Origin: Microcaldota archaeon | Lineage (GTDB): Archaea; Micrarchaeota; Micrarchaeia; Micrarchaeales; CABMGC01 | Direction of reading: 5' to 3' | Assembly (NCBI GenBank): GCA_021801225.1 | Contig: JAJYYF010000007.1 | Coordinates: 1-61,019, forward strand | DNA: 61,019 nucleotides | Shown here: positions 49,343 to 60,800 of the stretch, one piece after another | Numbering within the stretch: the first letter of the stretch is position 1 | Layout: every line of letters begins with the position of its first letter | The notes under the pieces: model-generated | Databases searched by the model: none | Seen by the model: the letters and a program-made list of their open reading frames with translations, nothing else | What the model was told of the DNA's origin: nothing | Program-made: the position numbers and the translations under genes

Positions 49343-50695
49343 CTAAATTGAACCTAAATTATACTTAAAGTTATATTTAAAGTTATTTTCCCATTCTGAA
49401 ACAATATCAATTATCGCGTAATCATTCCAATGTTTTGTGATTAACTGTGCTCCAACTGGCATTCCATTTAAGTATGCATATGGAAATGCAATATGAGGGA
49501 AACCACATAGATTTGGAGGTATTGTTAACATATCTGTTTTATACACTTCCAAAGGTGAAAAATTATTTATTTCATCAAACTTAGGAGTTTTAATAGGCAT
49601 TACTGGAGATAGGATAAACCCTTCATTCAATACTTTGCTGAGCTCATTTATTAACAATGTTCTTGTTTTTAACGCTTTTGAATAATACATATCCTTAACG
49701 CTTGCACTTCTTACAAAAGTTCCGAGAACAACTCTCCTTTTTGCTTCTTTCCCGAAATTTGATCTAGATGTTGTGAAAAACTGGTTATATTTTTCTGATA
49801 TATTTTCATTCTTAAAACCATATTTAAAACCTGTATACTTTGCCAGATTAGTTGATGCTTCTGCCATTGCAATTATGTAATAGGAAGCTATAGCTTTTTC
49901 TATGAATGGAATAGATTTGTGTTTTATGACATAGCCCATTTTAGAGAATTTATCAACCAACTCTAAAAATAATTTTTCTATTTCAGGATTTATTTCTTTT
50001 ATTAACTCATCGATTAATATTATAGTTTTATTATTTTGATTATTACAATTTATATCGACAGATGTTGTATCGTAAATATCCTTTCCTTTTATTATATCAT
50101 ACATAAAACGTATGTCTTCAGATTTTCTAGCAATTATACCTATTTTATCCAATGAGTTTGAGTAGTCTATTAGACCATATCTTGAAACTGAGCCATAAGT
50201 TGGAGTAAAACCTACTACACCGCAAAAAGCAGAAGGAGTAGATATAGAACCTCCAGTTGATTCAGCTATTGATATATGGTACTTTAAGATTGAGGTAGCT
50301 ATTGCAGAACCACTACTTGAACCACCAGAAACATAAGAAGTGTTGAATGGATTTTTTGCGCATTTCTCTGAGTTTACTCCAAAACTACCAAAGCCAAACT
50401 CATCCATATTTGTTTTTCCTAAAAATGAAAAAGTATTTTTTTCTCTGATTTTTGAAACTACAGTTGCATCAAAAGGAGGTATATAACCTTTAAGTATCTT
50501 TGAAGATGCGGTAGTTTCTACATCTTTGGTGCAGATATTATCCTTTACAGATATTGGAAAGTTAGTAAGTTTTGATAGATCTGATATTACATTAAATGCA
50601 TTGAGTTCTTCATTAAGTTTTGATAGTGTTTCTGATAATTTAATAAAATAATCAGTAGGTTTATCTTTTTTTGAAAATTCTTCGTAAGAGTTCAT
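49343..50695 (-). CDS. gatA: Asp/Glu-tRNA amidotransferase subunit A
   Basis: ISVKDNI, GGSSSGSAIA, STGGSISTPSAFCGVVGFTPTYG. Confidence 0.96.
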   Translation of the reverse strand: MNSYEEFSKKDKPTDYFIKLSETLSKLNEELNAFNVISDLSKLTNFPISVKDNICTKDVETTASSKILKGYIPPFDATVVSKIREKNTFSFLGKTNMDEFGFGSFGVNSEKCAKNPFNTSYVSGGSSSGSAIATSILKYHISIAESTGGSISTPSAFCGVVGFTPTYGSVSRYGLIDYSNSLDKIGIIARKSEDIRFMYDIIKGKDIYDTTSVDINCNNQNNKTIILIDELIKEINPEIEKLFLELVDKFSKMGYVIKHKSIPFIEKAIASYYIIAMAEASTNLAKYTGFKYGFKNENISEKYNQFFTTSRSNFGKEAKRRVVLGTFVRSASVKDMYYSKALKTRTLLINELSKVLNEGFILSPVMPIKTPKFDEINNFSPLEVYKTDMLTIPPNLCGFPHIAFPYAYLNGMPVGAQLITKHWNDYAIIDIVSEWENNFKYNFKYNLGSI

Positions 50696-50964
50696 AAATC
50701 TGGCCCCACTACATAAAAGCGATAAGTTTTTGTATTTTTAAGTATCCCCTCAGTATTCTTAAACTCAAATACAGTGTCATCGTGGGTTTTCTCAGGTATT
50801 TTTATTGGATGATATGCTTCTAGAACACCGGATGTATCCAACTCATTAAGCACTTTAAAGTACTCTAATATCTCATTCACATCTTTTTTTATAGAGTCAT
50901 ACTCTGATTCTTCCAATTTTATTCTGCATACTTTTAACAGTCTATTAAATTCATTATTGTCCAT
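50692..50964 (-). CDS. gatC: Asp/Glu-tRNA amidotransferase subunit C
   Basis: Position and 'VNEILEYFKVLNELDTSGVLEAYHPI'. ATG at 50964 preferred. Confidence 0.88.
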   Translation of the reverse strand: MDNNEFNRLLKVCRIKLEESEYDSIKKDVNEILEYFKVLNELDTSGVLEAYHPIKIPEKTHDDTVFEFKNTEGILKNTKTYRFYVVGPDL

Positions 50965-51037
50965 CAGATAACACACAGAAAAATAATTTAAAATTAGATT
51001 AATTTATACTTTTTGTATTAATTCACTTATATACGTA

Positions 51038-52222
51038 TTATCCAGTTTTTAGTCGTTTAGATTGTTGAATTGTTTCTCTAGGTTTCCTAAATAAAGAGTT
51101 CATCTCCATGAAAAGCCCTGATTCTGAATAATTAGAGATTTTTTCAACAATTTTTTTGTAATTATTAGATTTAATTATATACTTTTGATTTAATGCTAAT
51201 TGTATATTTTTATTGAATATTTCTTCAAATTTATTTAATTTATCTTTAGGATTTGTTCTTTGGACACGTAACATTCCTAAAGAATTTGCCATGTTTGCAT
51301 AATCAAATGAGTATAAACCTAATCCCGAAGTAATCCCTAGTTCTTCAGCAACTTTATTTATTTCGTAATTACCGTGTCCTATGTGTAGAGAGTTTACTTG
51401 AGATGACAGCACTACAGGTATTTTCCTTTCTATCAATTGATGTATTGTATTTACATAATGTTTAGGCACACCTGCAGAACCATAACTTAATAAAATGACT
51501 CCGTTATGCCTTTTATCTATTTCTTTTACTGACAACTCTTGACAACTAGGAGAAAGAGTCACTGTAAGTATAGAAGAATCAAAATTTGTATTCAATAAAG
51601 GAGGTAATAATGTTTTTGCTTCAGAAATCTCTACTTCAAATATTAATTTGTTGTTCTTTAATGTTGCAACGTTTCCTACTGCACTTTTAAATGTTAAACC
51701 TAAATCAGTGGTTGTTTCATAAGCCAATGAACCTGGAATTAAATTTCCATGGAAAAATATGAATACACCGCTTAATTGTGATTTAGCAGATATTATAGCA
51801 CCCATAAGATTTTTGCTTGCATCGGTATTTTGATCTTTTATTGTTTTCATAGAACCAGTAAGTACTATAGGTACATCTGGAGACTCTAACATTATTGATA
51901 ACATTGATGAAGTAAATTGCATTGTATCTGTACCGTGAGTTATCACAATACCATCATATTTTTTATCTAAGGAAAAAATTTCATTGGCTATGTGTGCTTG
52001 ATCATATAAAGTTATATTAGTGCTATCTTTATTTAAGATAGGTATTACCTTAACCTCTGTTTCTTTGTCTTTTGAGACCATAGTGTCTTTATCAAATGAA
52101 AGCCCTTCTAGGATATACTCTATTACTCCTTCAGCAGGTTTTAGGCCATTAGGGGAGTTTAAACTAGAGATAGTCCCTCCAGTAGTTAGTATTCCAATCC
52201 TTTTTCTTTCCGTTAATATCAC
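51038..52222 (-). CDS. L-asparaginase type I/GatD-related amidohydrolase
   Basis: GILTTGGTISSLNS, VITHGTDTMQFTSSML, VLTGSMKTIKDQNTDA. Confidence 0.92.
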   Translation of the reverse strand: MILTERKRIGILTTGGTISSLNSPNGLKPAEGVIEYILEGLSFDKDTMVSKDKETEVKVIPILNKDSTNITLYDQAHIANEIFSLDKKYDGIVITHGTDTMQFTSSMLSIMLESPDVPIVLTGSMKTIKDQNTDASKNLMGAIISAKSQLSGVFIFFHGNLIPGSLAYETTTDLGLTFKSAVGNVATLKNNKLIFEVEISEAKTLLPPLLNTNFDSSILTVTLSPSCQELSVKEIDKRHNGVILLSYGSAGVPKHYVNTIHQLIERKIPVVLSSQVNSLHIGHGNYEINKVAEELGITSGLGLYSFDYANMANSLGMLRVQRTNPKDKLNKFEEIFNKNIQLALNQKYIIKSNNYKKIVEKISNYSESGLFMEMNSLFRKPRETIQQSKRLKTG

Positions 52223-52280
52223 CTTATGGTCAGTGTATTTAGGTAGTTTAGATTATTATGTTTTGTTATTTAATATTAAA

Positions 52281-52862
52281 TTAGAAAGATATGGATTTGT
52301 GATGTTTATCAGAAAAAAACAGAAGTTCTGTGCCTATTCTTTCTATTTGCATTCTTGCAACATCTTGCTTTTTTCTAAAATCAGGAAGTATCGAGTTAGC
52401 AAATCTTAATGGAACTGTAGAGTCATAAATTTCTAGCATTAATTTATAGTATCTTTCTGTCTTTTTTGTATCTCCGTTTCTTAAAGAATCAAAGCCTTGC
52501 CTTTTTAACTCGCCCACAGAATCTAAAAGTCCTAAAAGATAACTACCTTCATCTACAGCAATTTCAGATAGAGTAGGTAATCTATTTTCAGTAACCATAG
52601 TATACAATGAATAAGCTTCGACATATTCCTGATGCGCTTGTTGTGAGTTATACTCAAAACCTTTTTCTATTGAGATTAGTTTTTTGTTTAAAGATGTCAA
52701 TAAAACAAGGGATTTTTTAGCGTTTTTTAAATCTTCTGCATGTATCTGAGTTATGATTTTACCAGATAGTCTTACTATGTCTCTTGACAACTCAATTACT
52801 CTGTCTTTTTGTTTATGTAAAAGCAATAACTTTTTTTCTATGTTTTTGATATTTTTTATCAT
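52281..52862 (-). CDS. Translin-family protein
   Basis: QEYVEAYSLYTMVTENRLPTLSEIAVDEGSYLLGLLDSVGELKRQGFDSLRNGD...FRKKQDVARMQIERI. ATG at 52862 preferred. Confidence 0.85.
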   Translation of the reverse strand: MIKNIKNIEKKLLLLHKQKDRVIELSRDIVRLSGKIITQIHAEDLKNAKKSLVLLTSLNKKLISIEKGFEYNSQQAHQEYVEAYSLYTMVTENRLPTLSEIAVDEGSYLLGLLDSVGELKRQGFDSLRNGDTKKTERYYKLMLEIYDSTVPLRFANSILPDFRKKQDVARMQIERIGTELLFFSDKHHKSISF

Positions 52863-52866
52863 AAAA

Positions 52867-53775
52867 TCAACCACTTTCTAAAGAATTTTTTCCATGCCAG
52901 TAAAGATACTGTTGTGCGTACCCTGCAAAATCTCCCCATTTATTATATGCAAAATCATGTATGTAATTAACATTTTTCTTTTTACCTTTTAAGTATTTAT
53001 TTTCTACAACTCTTTTTATCCAGACATCTATTGGAAATGACTCGACGTGTTTATAACCAAATAAAAGAATACAGTCAGCTACTTTATCCCCGACGCCGTC
53101 AAGTTTAAGTAGTTCTTCCTTTGCTGTTTTGTACTCTAATCTGTTTAAATGATCGAATGAAAAACCATTTTTAATATTTGTTGAGACGCTTTTGATGTAC
53201 TTTGCCCTAAACCCAGTGCCACATGACATTAACTCAGAAATTGACGCTTTTGATATTCTTTCAGGAGTAGGAAAAAGAATTGTTTTTTTACCATCAATAT
53301 AGTAAGGCTCTCCGAATTTATTAATTAAGTTTTTCATTATTAACCTTATTCTTTTAAGATTATTAAACTGCGAAACAAGAAAACAAAGAGTTGTTTCCCA
53401 AGGAGGATTTTGAGTTACTCTCATGCCATAAAATCTATTTATTGCCTCTTCCATAAATTGATCTGTTTTAATTCTATTGTAAATTTTATTCATATCGTCA
53501 GTTATGCTTAAACGCTTTGTTATTTCCTTTTTTGCTGAGTTAGATGAATAATCGCCAAAGTAATCTAGTCTCAATATCCCATCTAAAGAGTTTTTACTAA
53601 CTAAAATTACACCTTTTTCAGTAGTATAACGAAGTATATCCCAATTATTTTTACGTATAAAATCTGAATAAAAAGTAAGTGGCTGTCCGCTCTCTATAGT
53701 ATCCTTTATGTTAAGGTCATGTGCCTCTATTTTTATCGGTTTTCTTAGCGATTCAAATGTTCCATCTAAATATAT
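52867..53775 (-). CDS. 8-oxoguanine DNA glycosylase (OGG family, HhH-GPD), probable AUA start
   Basis: HhH-GPD LLKLDGVGDKVADCILLFGYKHVESFPIDVWIKRVV. Extended N-terminus YLDGTFESLRKPIKIEAHDLNIKDTIESGQPLTFYSDF lies upstream of the listed TTG at 53574. Confidence 0.85.
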   Translation of the reverse strand: MYLDGTFESLRKPIKIEAHDLNIKDTIESGQPLTFYSDFIRKNNWDILRYTTEKGVILVSKNSLDGILRLDYFGDYSSNSAKKEITKRLSITDDMNKIYNRIKTDQFMEEAINRFYGMRVTQNPPWETTLCFLVSQFNNLKRIRLIMKNLINKFGEPYYIDGKKTILFPTPERISKASISELMSCGTGFRAKYIKSVSTNIKNGFSFDHLNRLEYKTAKEELLKLDGVGDKVADCILLFGYKHVESFPIDVWIKRVVENKYLKGKKKNVNYIHDFAYNKWGDFAGYAQQYLYWHGKNSLESG

Positions 53776-53785
53776 TAAAACACCT

Positions 53786-55264
<1,479 letters not shown>

Positions 55265-55397
55265 ATAATCAACATTATGTTTTTAAATGTACATTTATTA
55301 TAAATTACAAAAATATAAATTTTTTGTTTTTATTTAATTTATTAATTATAGCGATAGATATTTAATCATAAAGAAATAGAATATAATTGGTGTAATT

Positions 55398-56348
55398 GTG
55401 CCTAGTGATAATAAATTTAAAAAGTTTAAATCAAATAAAAGGTATACTCATAATTTTAAAGATAACTTTAAAAATAAAAATAACTACAAAGATAGACCTA
55501 GATATGATAATCAAACAGATAGAGACGATAGAAGAAGTAGATTTATGAAAAAGGCCAAAGGAGAGGTAATGATGGCATATAAAGCAACTGCCGTTGATCA
55601 CTCCATAATAGAAGCAATTAAGTCTTATAATGAACTCGAAAAGATAAGGAATATAATTTATGAAAGATTAGAAGAGTGGTATGGTGCTTATTTCCCAAAT
55701 TTAAAGTTAAACAACCATGAGACTTATGCAAAGATAATAACAAAAATCAACAATAAAAATGTAGATATAGATAACCTAAAGGAGATAGTTGGAGAGGAGC
55801 ATGAGAAAATACTTAAATTAATAAAGTCTTCAGAAGGATTTCCAGAGATAGAGTTAGATGAATACAAAGCAATGAGTGAACTCGCAGAAGAGGAGCTAGC
55901 AATAATTAGAGTACAAGATAATTTAGGGACTTTTCTAGAAATGCAGACAAAAAAATTAATGCCGAATGTAGTTTATTTGATAGATTATAAAATAGCTGCA
56001 GAGATGTTGAGTAGAGCTGGATCCTTAGAACATTTAGCTATACTACCAGCTAGTACTATACAGTTATTAGGTGCTGAAAAGGCACTCTTTAAGCATGTTA
56101 AGTTTGGAAGCAGGCCTCCTAAGTATGGCTACTTATTCAAATTACCAGAGCTTGCTAATCTTGATAAGAAAGAAAAGGGAAGGATGGCAAGAGTATATGC
56201 TACAAAGATTAGTATTGCTGCTAGAGCCGATTATTATACTAAAAGATTTATTGCAGATACATTAAAGGAGCAGATAAACAAGATTTTAAAGAAAAAGCCA
56301 TATCTTCAAAAAAATAATTCAGATGAAAATACCATTTCAGAAGATTAA
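55398..56348 (+). CDS. nop5: Nop5/Nop56/58-type C/D sRNP core protein, without canonical N-terminal domain
   Basis: KATAVDHSIIEAIKSYNELEKIRNIIYERLEEWYGAYFPNL and Nop domain ILPASTIQLLGAEKALFKHVKFGSRPPKYGYLFKLPEL...GRMARVYATKISIAARADYYT. GTG start (GGTGTAATT-GTG). Confidence 0.93.
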   Translation: MPSDNKFKKFKSNKRYTHNFKDNFKNKNNYKDRPRYDNQTDRDDRRSRFMKKAKGEVMMAYKATAVDHSIIEAIKSYNELEKIRNIIYERLEEWYGAYFPNLKLNNHETYAKIITKINNKNVDIDNLKEIVGEEHEKILKLIKSSEGFPEIELDEYKAMSELAEEELAIIRVQDNLGTFLEMQTKKLMPNVVYLIDYKIAAEMLSRAGSLEHLAILPASTIQLLGAEKALFKHVKFGSRPPKYGYLFKLPELANLDKKEKGRMARVYATKISIAARADYYTKRFIADTLKEQINKILKKKPYLQKNNSDENTISED

Positions 56349-56419
56349 ATTGTAAAAAATCCGAATAAATCTATAAATTTAGTAAAACTTTTTAATATGT
56401 CTGAAATACTTTGGTATTT

Positions 56420-56917
56420 TTACCAAGGAACCTCTTTTAATTTTGCCTTATGTGCAATCTTATTTGTAAACTTATGCAAAACACCGGTTAGTATAAATAT
56501 AAAGATTAATCCATATATGCTAGGAAAGTTGCCTAGCGGAAATGCAAATAAAAGTGCAAATATAAGAAAAAGGTACTGATCCATAAGAAATATATCCTTT
56601 CCTTCTTTATGCCCCATCTGCCTCTTTATAAAACTGCCAAACATATCTCCAAATAAAGTTCCGAAACTTAATACTATGCCTATTACAAACATAAATGGTA
56701 GTGCAAGAGAGAACAGAGCGCCTATTAAAGTGCCTGAAAGCATTCCAAATACGAAGCCGCGTATGGTTTTATGCTTTCCTAAAATAGGTTTTCCACGAAA
56801 CTTTTTACCTAAATCTATAGGCCTTCCTCCACCAAATATTACGGGTGCTCCGTTAGCAACATATGCAGGGAAGATATAAATTAAGGGATAAAGTATTATT
56901 GTCCAAAGATAATCCAA
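56420..56917 (-). CDS. carS: CDP-archaeol synthase
   Basis: PAYVANGAPVIFGGGRPIDLGKKFRGKPILGKHKTIRGF. TTG start with TGTGATTTA spacing. Confidence 0.93.
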   Translation of the reverse strand: MDYLWTIILYPLIYIFPAYVANGAPVIFGGGRPIDLGKKFRGKPILGKHKTIRGFVFGMLSGTLIGALFSLALPFMFVIGIVLSFGTLFGDMFGSFIKRQMGHKEGKDIFLMDQYLFLIFALLFAFPLGNFPSIYGLIFIFILTGVLHKFTNKIAHKAKLKEVPW

Positions 56918-57062
56918 TAAATCACAGTAATAATTGTAAAGATAAAGAGAACAATTATTAATATATTTCTATAGTAAAAAAATATTAGAATTTGATGTTT
57001 TTATCATAAATTTTTTTCTTTTGTATATTCAACTTGTTATTTTATTTTCTTAGAAGCTCTTT

Positions 57063-59747
57063 TTATCTACTTATTATACCTTCTGCACTTTCCTTTGAAC
57101 CTCCGCCTTTGAATGTAGATCCTATGTTTTTTTTAGCGAACTCCAAAGCTCCATAATCTGAATTAGAACCTGCGATACATACTACCTCTCCTTGTTTGTT
57201 TTTTGCAAGTAAAGTAAGAGATGGCCTTTGAAGAATTACATATGATAATGCCTTTCTAAGTATCTCCCTGCTTCCTTCTTGTTCAACCACAGCCGTACTC
57301 TTTGATGTATCTATATCACTTAAAAGCTGCTTTGCTATTACCTGAGCTAGCTCTTCATCCTTATCCCTTGATGACTTGAGCAACAAAGAGTAATCATTTC
57401 TCATTTTTTCTATCTTAAGATTAACACTTTCAAGATCTGAGTTAAGAGATGTTGCAATACTGCTTAGTTCATTGTGTTCATTTTGAATATACTCAAGAGC
57501 TGCTTTGCCCGCAACAAACTCTATTCTATCTACTCCATCGTGTATTCTTGATGTGTTTATTATCTTTATCATCCCTATTGAGCTTTCGTAAGAAGCAACA
57601 TGAAGTCCTCCGCATGCCTCAGCATCTATAAGTTTACCATTTTTATCAGTAATTATTATTATGCGCATAAGCTTTGCAGGAACTCCATGACCTTGATATA
57701 TTGTAAAGCCGTAACTTTGCTCTGCATCTGCACGGCTCATCTCTTTTACCTCAACCTTTATTCCATTGAAAAGTATTGTGTTTGCAAGGTCCTCTATAGC
57801 TTTTACATCTTCTGGAGTTAACTTTTCGTAATGAGCTATATCTATGTGTGCTTTATCCTCATCCTTTCTTGCGCCTTCCTGCCATGCGTGCTTGCCAAGT
57901 ATTGTCCTTGCAGATGCACTTATTATGTGAGTTGCTGTATGATGAGCCATTAATTTTTTCCTTCTTTCTGTATTTACAATACACTTTACAACTTTACCCT
58001 TTGATATATTTGCATCTGGAAGTTTTTTGAGTATATGGACTATAATGTTCCCTACCTTTTGTACATCCTCTACATCTATGCTATTTATAGTTCCTGTATC
58101 TGATGCTTGGCCTCCTCCTTCAGGATAGAAAGGGGTTTTGTCAAGTACAACGTACCTGTCTTTTACATAAAGAACCTTTGAACTTGACTCTGATTTTAAA
58201 TCATAATATAACTGCTCAGTTTTTGGCAGCTCTTCGTTAAAGTCTATATTTAATTTTTTTGTTTTTTCCTTTACTGCAAAGTCTCCTTTTATTATATCTT
58301 CATATGCATTATCAGGAAGTTCTATTTTTTTATCCTCTGCTGTGGCTATAGATGTAATAAGCTCTGGTGTTACGCCATTGCTTTCATATAAAACACGTAA
58401 CTCATCCTTTGTTATGCTTGATTTCTTTGATAGTATATTTGTTATTAGCTTTCCTGCTTTGTTTATTGAGGACTCATATCTTTTCGCTTCTACATCGATT
58501 ATTTTTGAGAGTATGTCTAAATTATCATTCAACTCAGGATATAGGCCTTTAAGCTCTACGGCTTGTTTTTCTGCTATCTCCATTATGCTTATATCCATTT
58601 CATACTCTTTTATGAATGCTAGAGCTCTACGTAGTATTACTCTTAGATTATAACCGCCGCCTATATTCGAAGGCAGTGCACCATCTGATACTCCAAACAA
58701 CAATGTTCTCGTATGATCAAGTATTGAATAAAATGCCTGCATCGGCTTTATTATCTTTGTATACTCATCACTGCTCAGTCCTGCTTTCTTAAGTATCTGT
58801 GTTTCTAATTTTTTGTACTCCTTTGTTTCGGTTACATCGAGCTCGCTTGCGTGCTTAGCGAATTTTTTAAATGCTACATTATTCATTTCGAAAGGTAATT
58901 CTTTCTTTGTTTTGCTTATTATGTCATGAAATACCGCATCGTATATATTGTCGAATCCAGTATAAAACCATAATAACCTCTCAAACCCCCAACCTACATC
59001 AACAACCTGGCCTTTAAGCTCGTGTACCTTACCATTTATGCTCTCGAATTGAGTAAATACATTGTTGACCAGCTCAAGTCCGTTTGAGAAGCCTTCTAAG
59101 CATGGGCCAAACTCTGAGAAATCTCCCATTGCCCATACGTCCTCGTTATATACAAGCTCCTCCTTTTTAACTCCTAGTATTCCAGTTAAAAATTTATAAT
59201 CAAGCTCCATCGTCCTGTCTCTCCAATAACCTTCTTTTGGATAGTTAAAGGCATGCTGACCTGCCATCATGAAGCTTGTAAGATGTCTTCCAGTAACACC
59301 TACATTTTCAATATCTCCAAACCTCAAGCAGATCTGTGGAACTATAAGCGGATTAGCGTTGTATTCAAAGTGCATAGCTCCGTTTTCTATTCTTTGAAAA
59401 TCTTGTATGCTAGCTATAGTGAAATAAAGATCCTGTCTCCATCTGCTAACAACAGGATATCTTTTAATGGAAGCATGATTATTCTCCTCAAAAAATTTAG
59501 AAAACTTTTTCCACATCTCTACGTATGAAATAGGAGTAGGTTTATCCTTGAAAAATGAGTACTCGGTATGCTCTGGATCTTGACAGGTATCCCTTTCTGA
59601 TATACTCCAGAAGTTCTTTCCACAGAGTTTGCAAGTATATCTGTTAAAGCCTTCCTTTTCGAATATCTTTGTTGAGTAGTAGGTTTTAGGATTTTTTGAG
59701 AACTCCTTTCTTAGCTCTTTTTTATCGAGTTTTATTCCATCAAGCAC
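57063..59747 (-). CDS. alaS: Alanyl-tRNA synthetase
   Basis: VSRWRQDLYFTIASIQDFQRIENG, HHTATHIISASARTILGKHAWQEGA, C-terminal GGGSKESAEGII. GTG start. Confidence 0.96.
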   Translation of the reverse strand: MLDGIKLDKKELRKEFSKNPKTYYSTKIFEKEGFNRYTCKLCGKNFWSISERDTCQDPEHTEYSFFKDKPTPISYVEMWKKFSKFFEENNHASIKRYPVVSRWRQDLYFTIASIQDFQRIENGAMHFEYNANPLIVPQICLRFGDIENVGVTGRHLTSFMMAGQHAFNYPKEGYWRDRTMELDYKFLTGILGVKKEELVYNEDVWAMGDFSEFGPCLEGFSNGLELVNNVFTQFESINGKVHELKGQVVDVGWGFERLLWFYTGFDNIYDAVFHDIISKTKKELPFEMNNVAFKKFAKHASELDVTETKEYKKLETQILKKAGLSSDEYTKIIKPMQAFYSILDHTRTLLFGVSDGALPSNIGGGYNLRVILRRALAFIKEYEMDISIMEIAEKQAVELKGLYPELNDNLDILSKIIDVEAKRYESSINKAGKLITNILSKKSSITKDELRVLYESNGVTPELITSIATAEDKKIELPDNAYEDIIKGDFAVKEKTKKLNIDFNEELPKTEQLYYDLKSESSSKVLYVKDRYVVLDKTPFYPEGGGQASDTGTINSIDVEDVQKVGNIIVHILKKLPDANISKGKVVKCIVNTERRKKLMAHHTATHIISASARTILGKHAWQEGARKDEDKAHIDIAHYEKLTPEDVKAIEDLANTILFNGIKVEVKEMSRADAEQSYGFTIYQGHGVPAKLMRIIIITDKNGKLIDAEACGGLHVASYESSIGMIKIINTSRIHDGVDRIEFVAGKAALEYIQNEHNELSSIATSLNSDLESVNLKIEKMRNDYSLLLKSSRDKDEELAQVIAKQLLSDIDTSKSTAVVEQEGSREILRKALSYVILQRPSLTLLAKNKQGEVVCIAGSNSDYGALEFAKKNIGSTFKGGGSKESAEGIISR

Positions 59748-59804
59748 ATGAACACCAATAAATGTGAATATTATAAATTAAATCTATAAAATATTATGTA
59801 TTTT

Positions 59805-60695
59805 TTAAGAGTTTGCAGGTTCTTTCCACCATGTAGTACATTGTTTTCCAAAAAAATTGCACATTTTACAACGCCAAGAATTTTCTTCTAATACAGGTCT
59901 TGCTTCTCTATCACCTGACCAATAAGCCATTATATCGATTAAATTTTTTAAGAGCTCTTCCTTTGAGTAATTTATAGATAATTCTGATATCAATTTTCTA
60001 TTTGTTCTGTCAATATATCGTAATTGGATTGTATCATTTAACTGTGGTAAAAGTTTATATGAATTAAACATTAGTTTATGAATAGAGGTAAGAGATTGAT
60101 TCTCTTTTTTAATGCCTATAGAGTCCAAACCTTTTACAAAATTATCTGATAGATTCATTTTTTCTAAAGAATAAACATTTGAGAAGTTCTCATATGTATA
60201 ATTATTATTCTTAATATCAGATAAAAGAAGTTGATAAATAGACAATTGAAGTTTATCTGACTCTAACCTTAAACCTACAACGTTGTTATTTTTCCCATTT
60301 ATTGTTTTGTCTTCGGCTATAGTAACTTTACCGTTAGCTAAACGTAGTTCATCTATCTGACCTGATATTCTAAAACCATTTATAGAGCCATAAATTTTTA
60401 ACTCCCTGCAGTACCCATCCTTAAAGATATTGCTAATTCCCATATACGTTTCATATGCCCATTTGTAAAGTCTATCCGCATATGTTATTGGTTCTATTGG
60501 TAGGGCTCTAAGTACAGGTGCCTGTATTAAAGCGTGAGTAGCTGCGCCTTTGTTCATAGCTACTGTGTTGTAACCTCCGGTAGTTATAAATAACTCCATC
60601 TGCTTTTCGCACCACAACTGACTAGCTATATCCTTTACAGATATGCTTGTCTTCTTAAGACGTGCTAGCGCGCTTACTTTCTTATTTGAATCCAT
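59805..60695 (-). CDS. EXO5/Cas4-like PD-(D/E)XK nuclease with Fe-S cysteines
   Basis: ISVKDIASQLWCEKQMELFITTGG, GQIDELRLANGKVTIAEDKT, WRCKMCNFFGKQC. ATG at 60695 preferred. Confidence 0.78.
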   Translation of the reverse strand: MDSNKKVSALARLKKTSISVKDIASQLWCEKQMELFITTGGYNTVAMNKGAATHALIQAPVLRALPIEPITYADRLYKWAYETYMGISNIFKDGYCRELKIYGSINGFRISGQIDELRLANGKVTIAEDKTINGKNNNVVGLRLESDKLQLSIYQLLLSDIKNNNYTYENFSNVYSLEKMNLSDNFVKGLDSIGIKKENQSLTSIHKLMFNSYKLLPQLNDTIQLRYIDRTNRKLISELSINYSKEELLKNLIDIMAYWSGDREARPVLEENSWRCKMCNFFGKQCTTWWKEPANS

Positions 60696-60707
60696 TTTTA
60701 ACACTTT

Positions 60708-60765
60708 TCAGACCGCCTACCTATCTTCATCGCAATAAAGCTCCGCGATCACCAGATCTCATCAT
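60708..60765 (-). ncRNA. Candidate C/D-box sRNA
   Basis: Minus strand ATGATGA(C)-GATCTGGTGATCG-CGGA(D')-GCTTTATT-GCGATGA(C')-AGATAGGTAGGCGGT-CTGA(D). Confidence 0.6.
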
Positions 60766-60800
60766 ATACATTTTTATTATTTAATAACATTAATAACACT

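Noticed and set aside
51038-52222. Asparaginase as another ACG start (GGTG-ATATTA-ACG)
   Set aside because: A GTG start is available in frame at 52222, so non-canonical initiation is not required.
57449-59528. Several plus-strand ORFs antisense to alaS
   Set aside because: Low-complexity translations fully covered by a well-supported AlaRS gene.
59805-60695. Cas4 as evidence for a CRISPR system
   Set aside because: No repeats, other cas genes or leader-like sequence seen; EXO5-like repair nuclease is the simpler reading.
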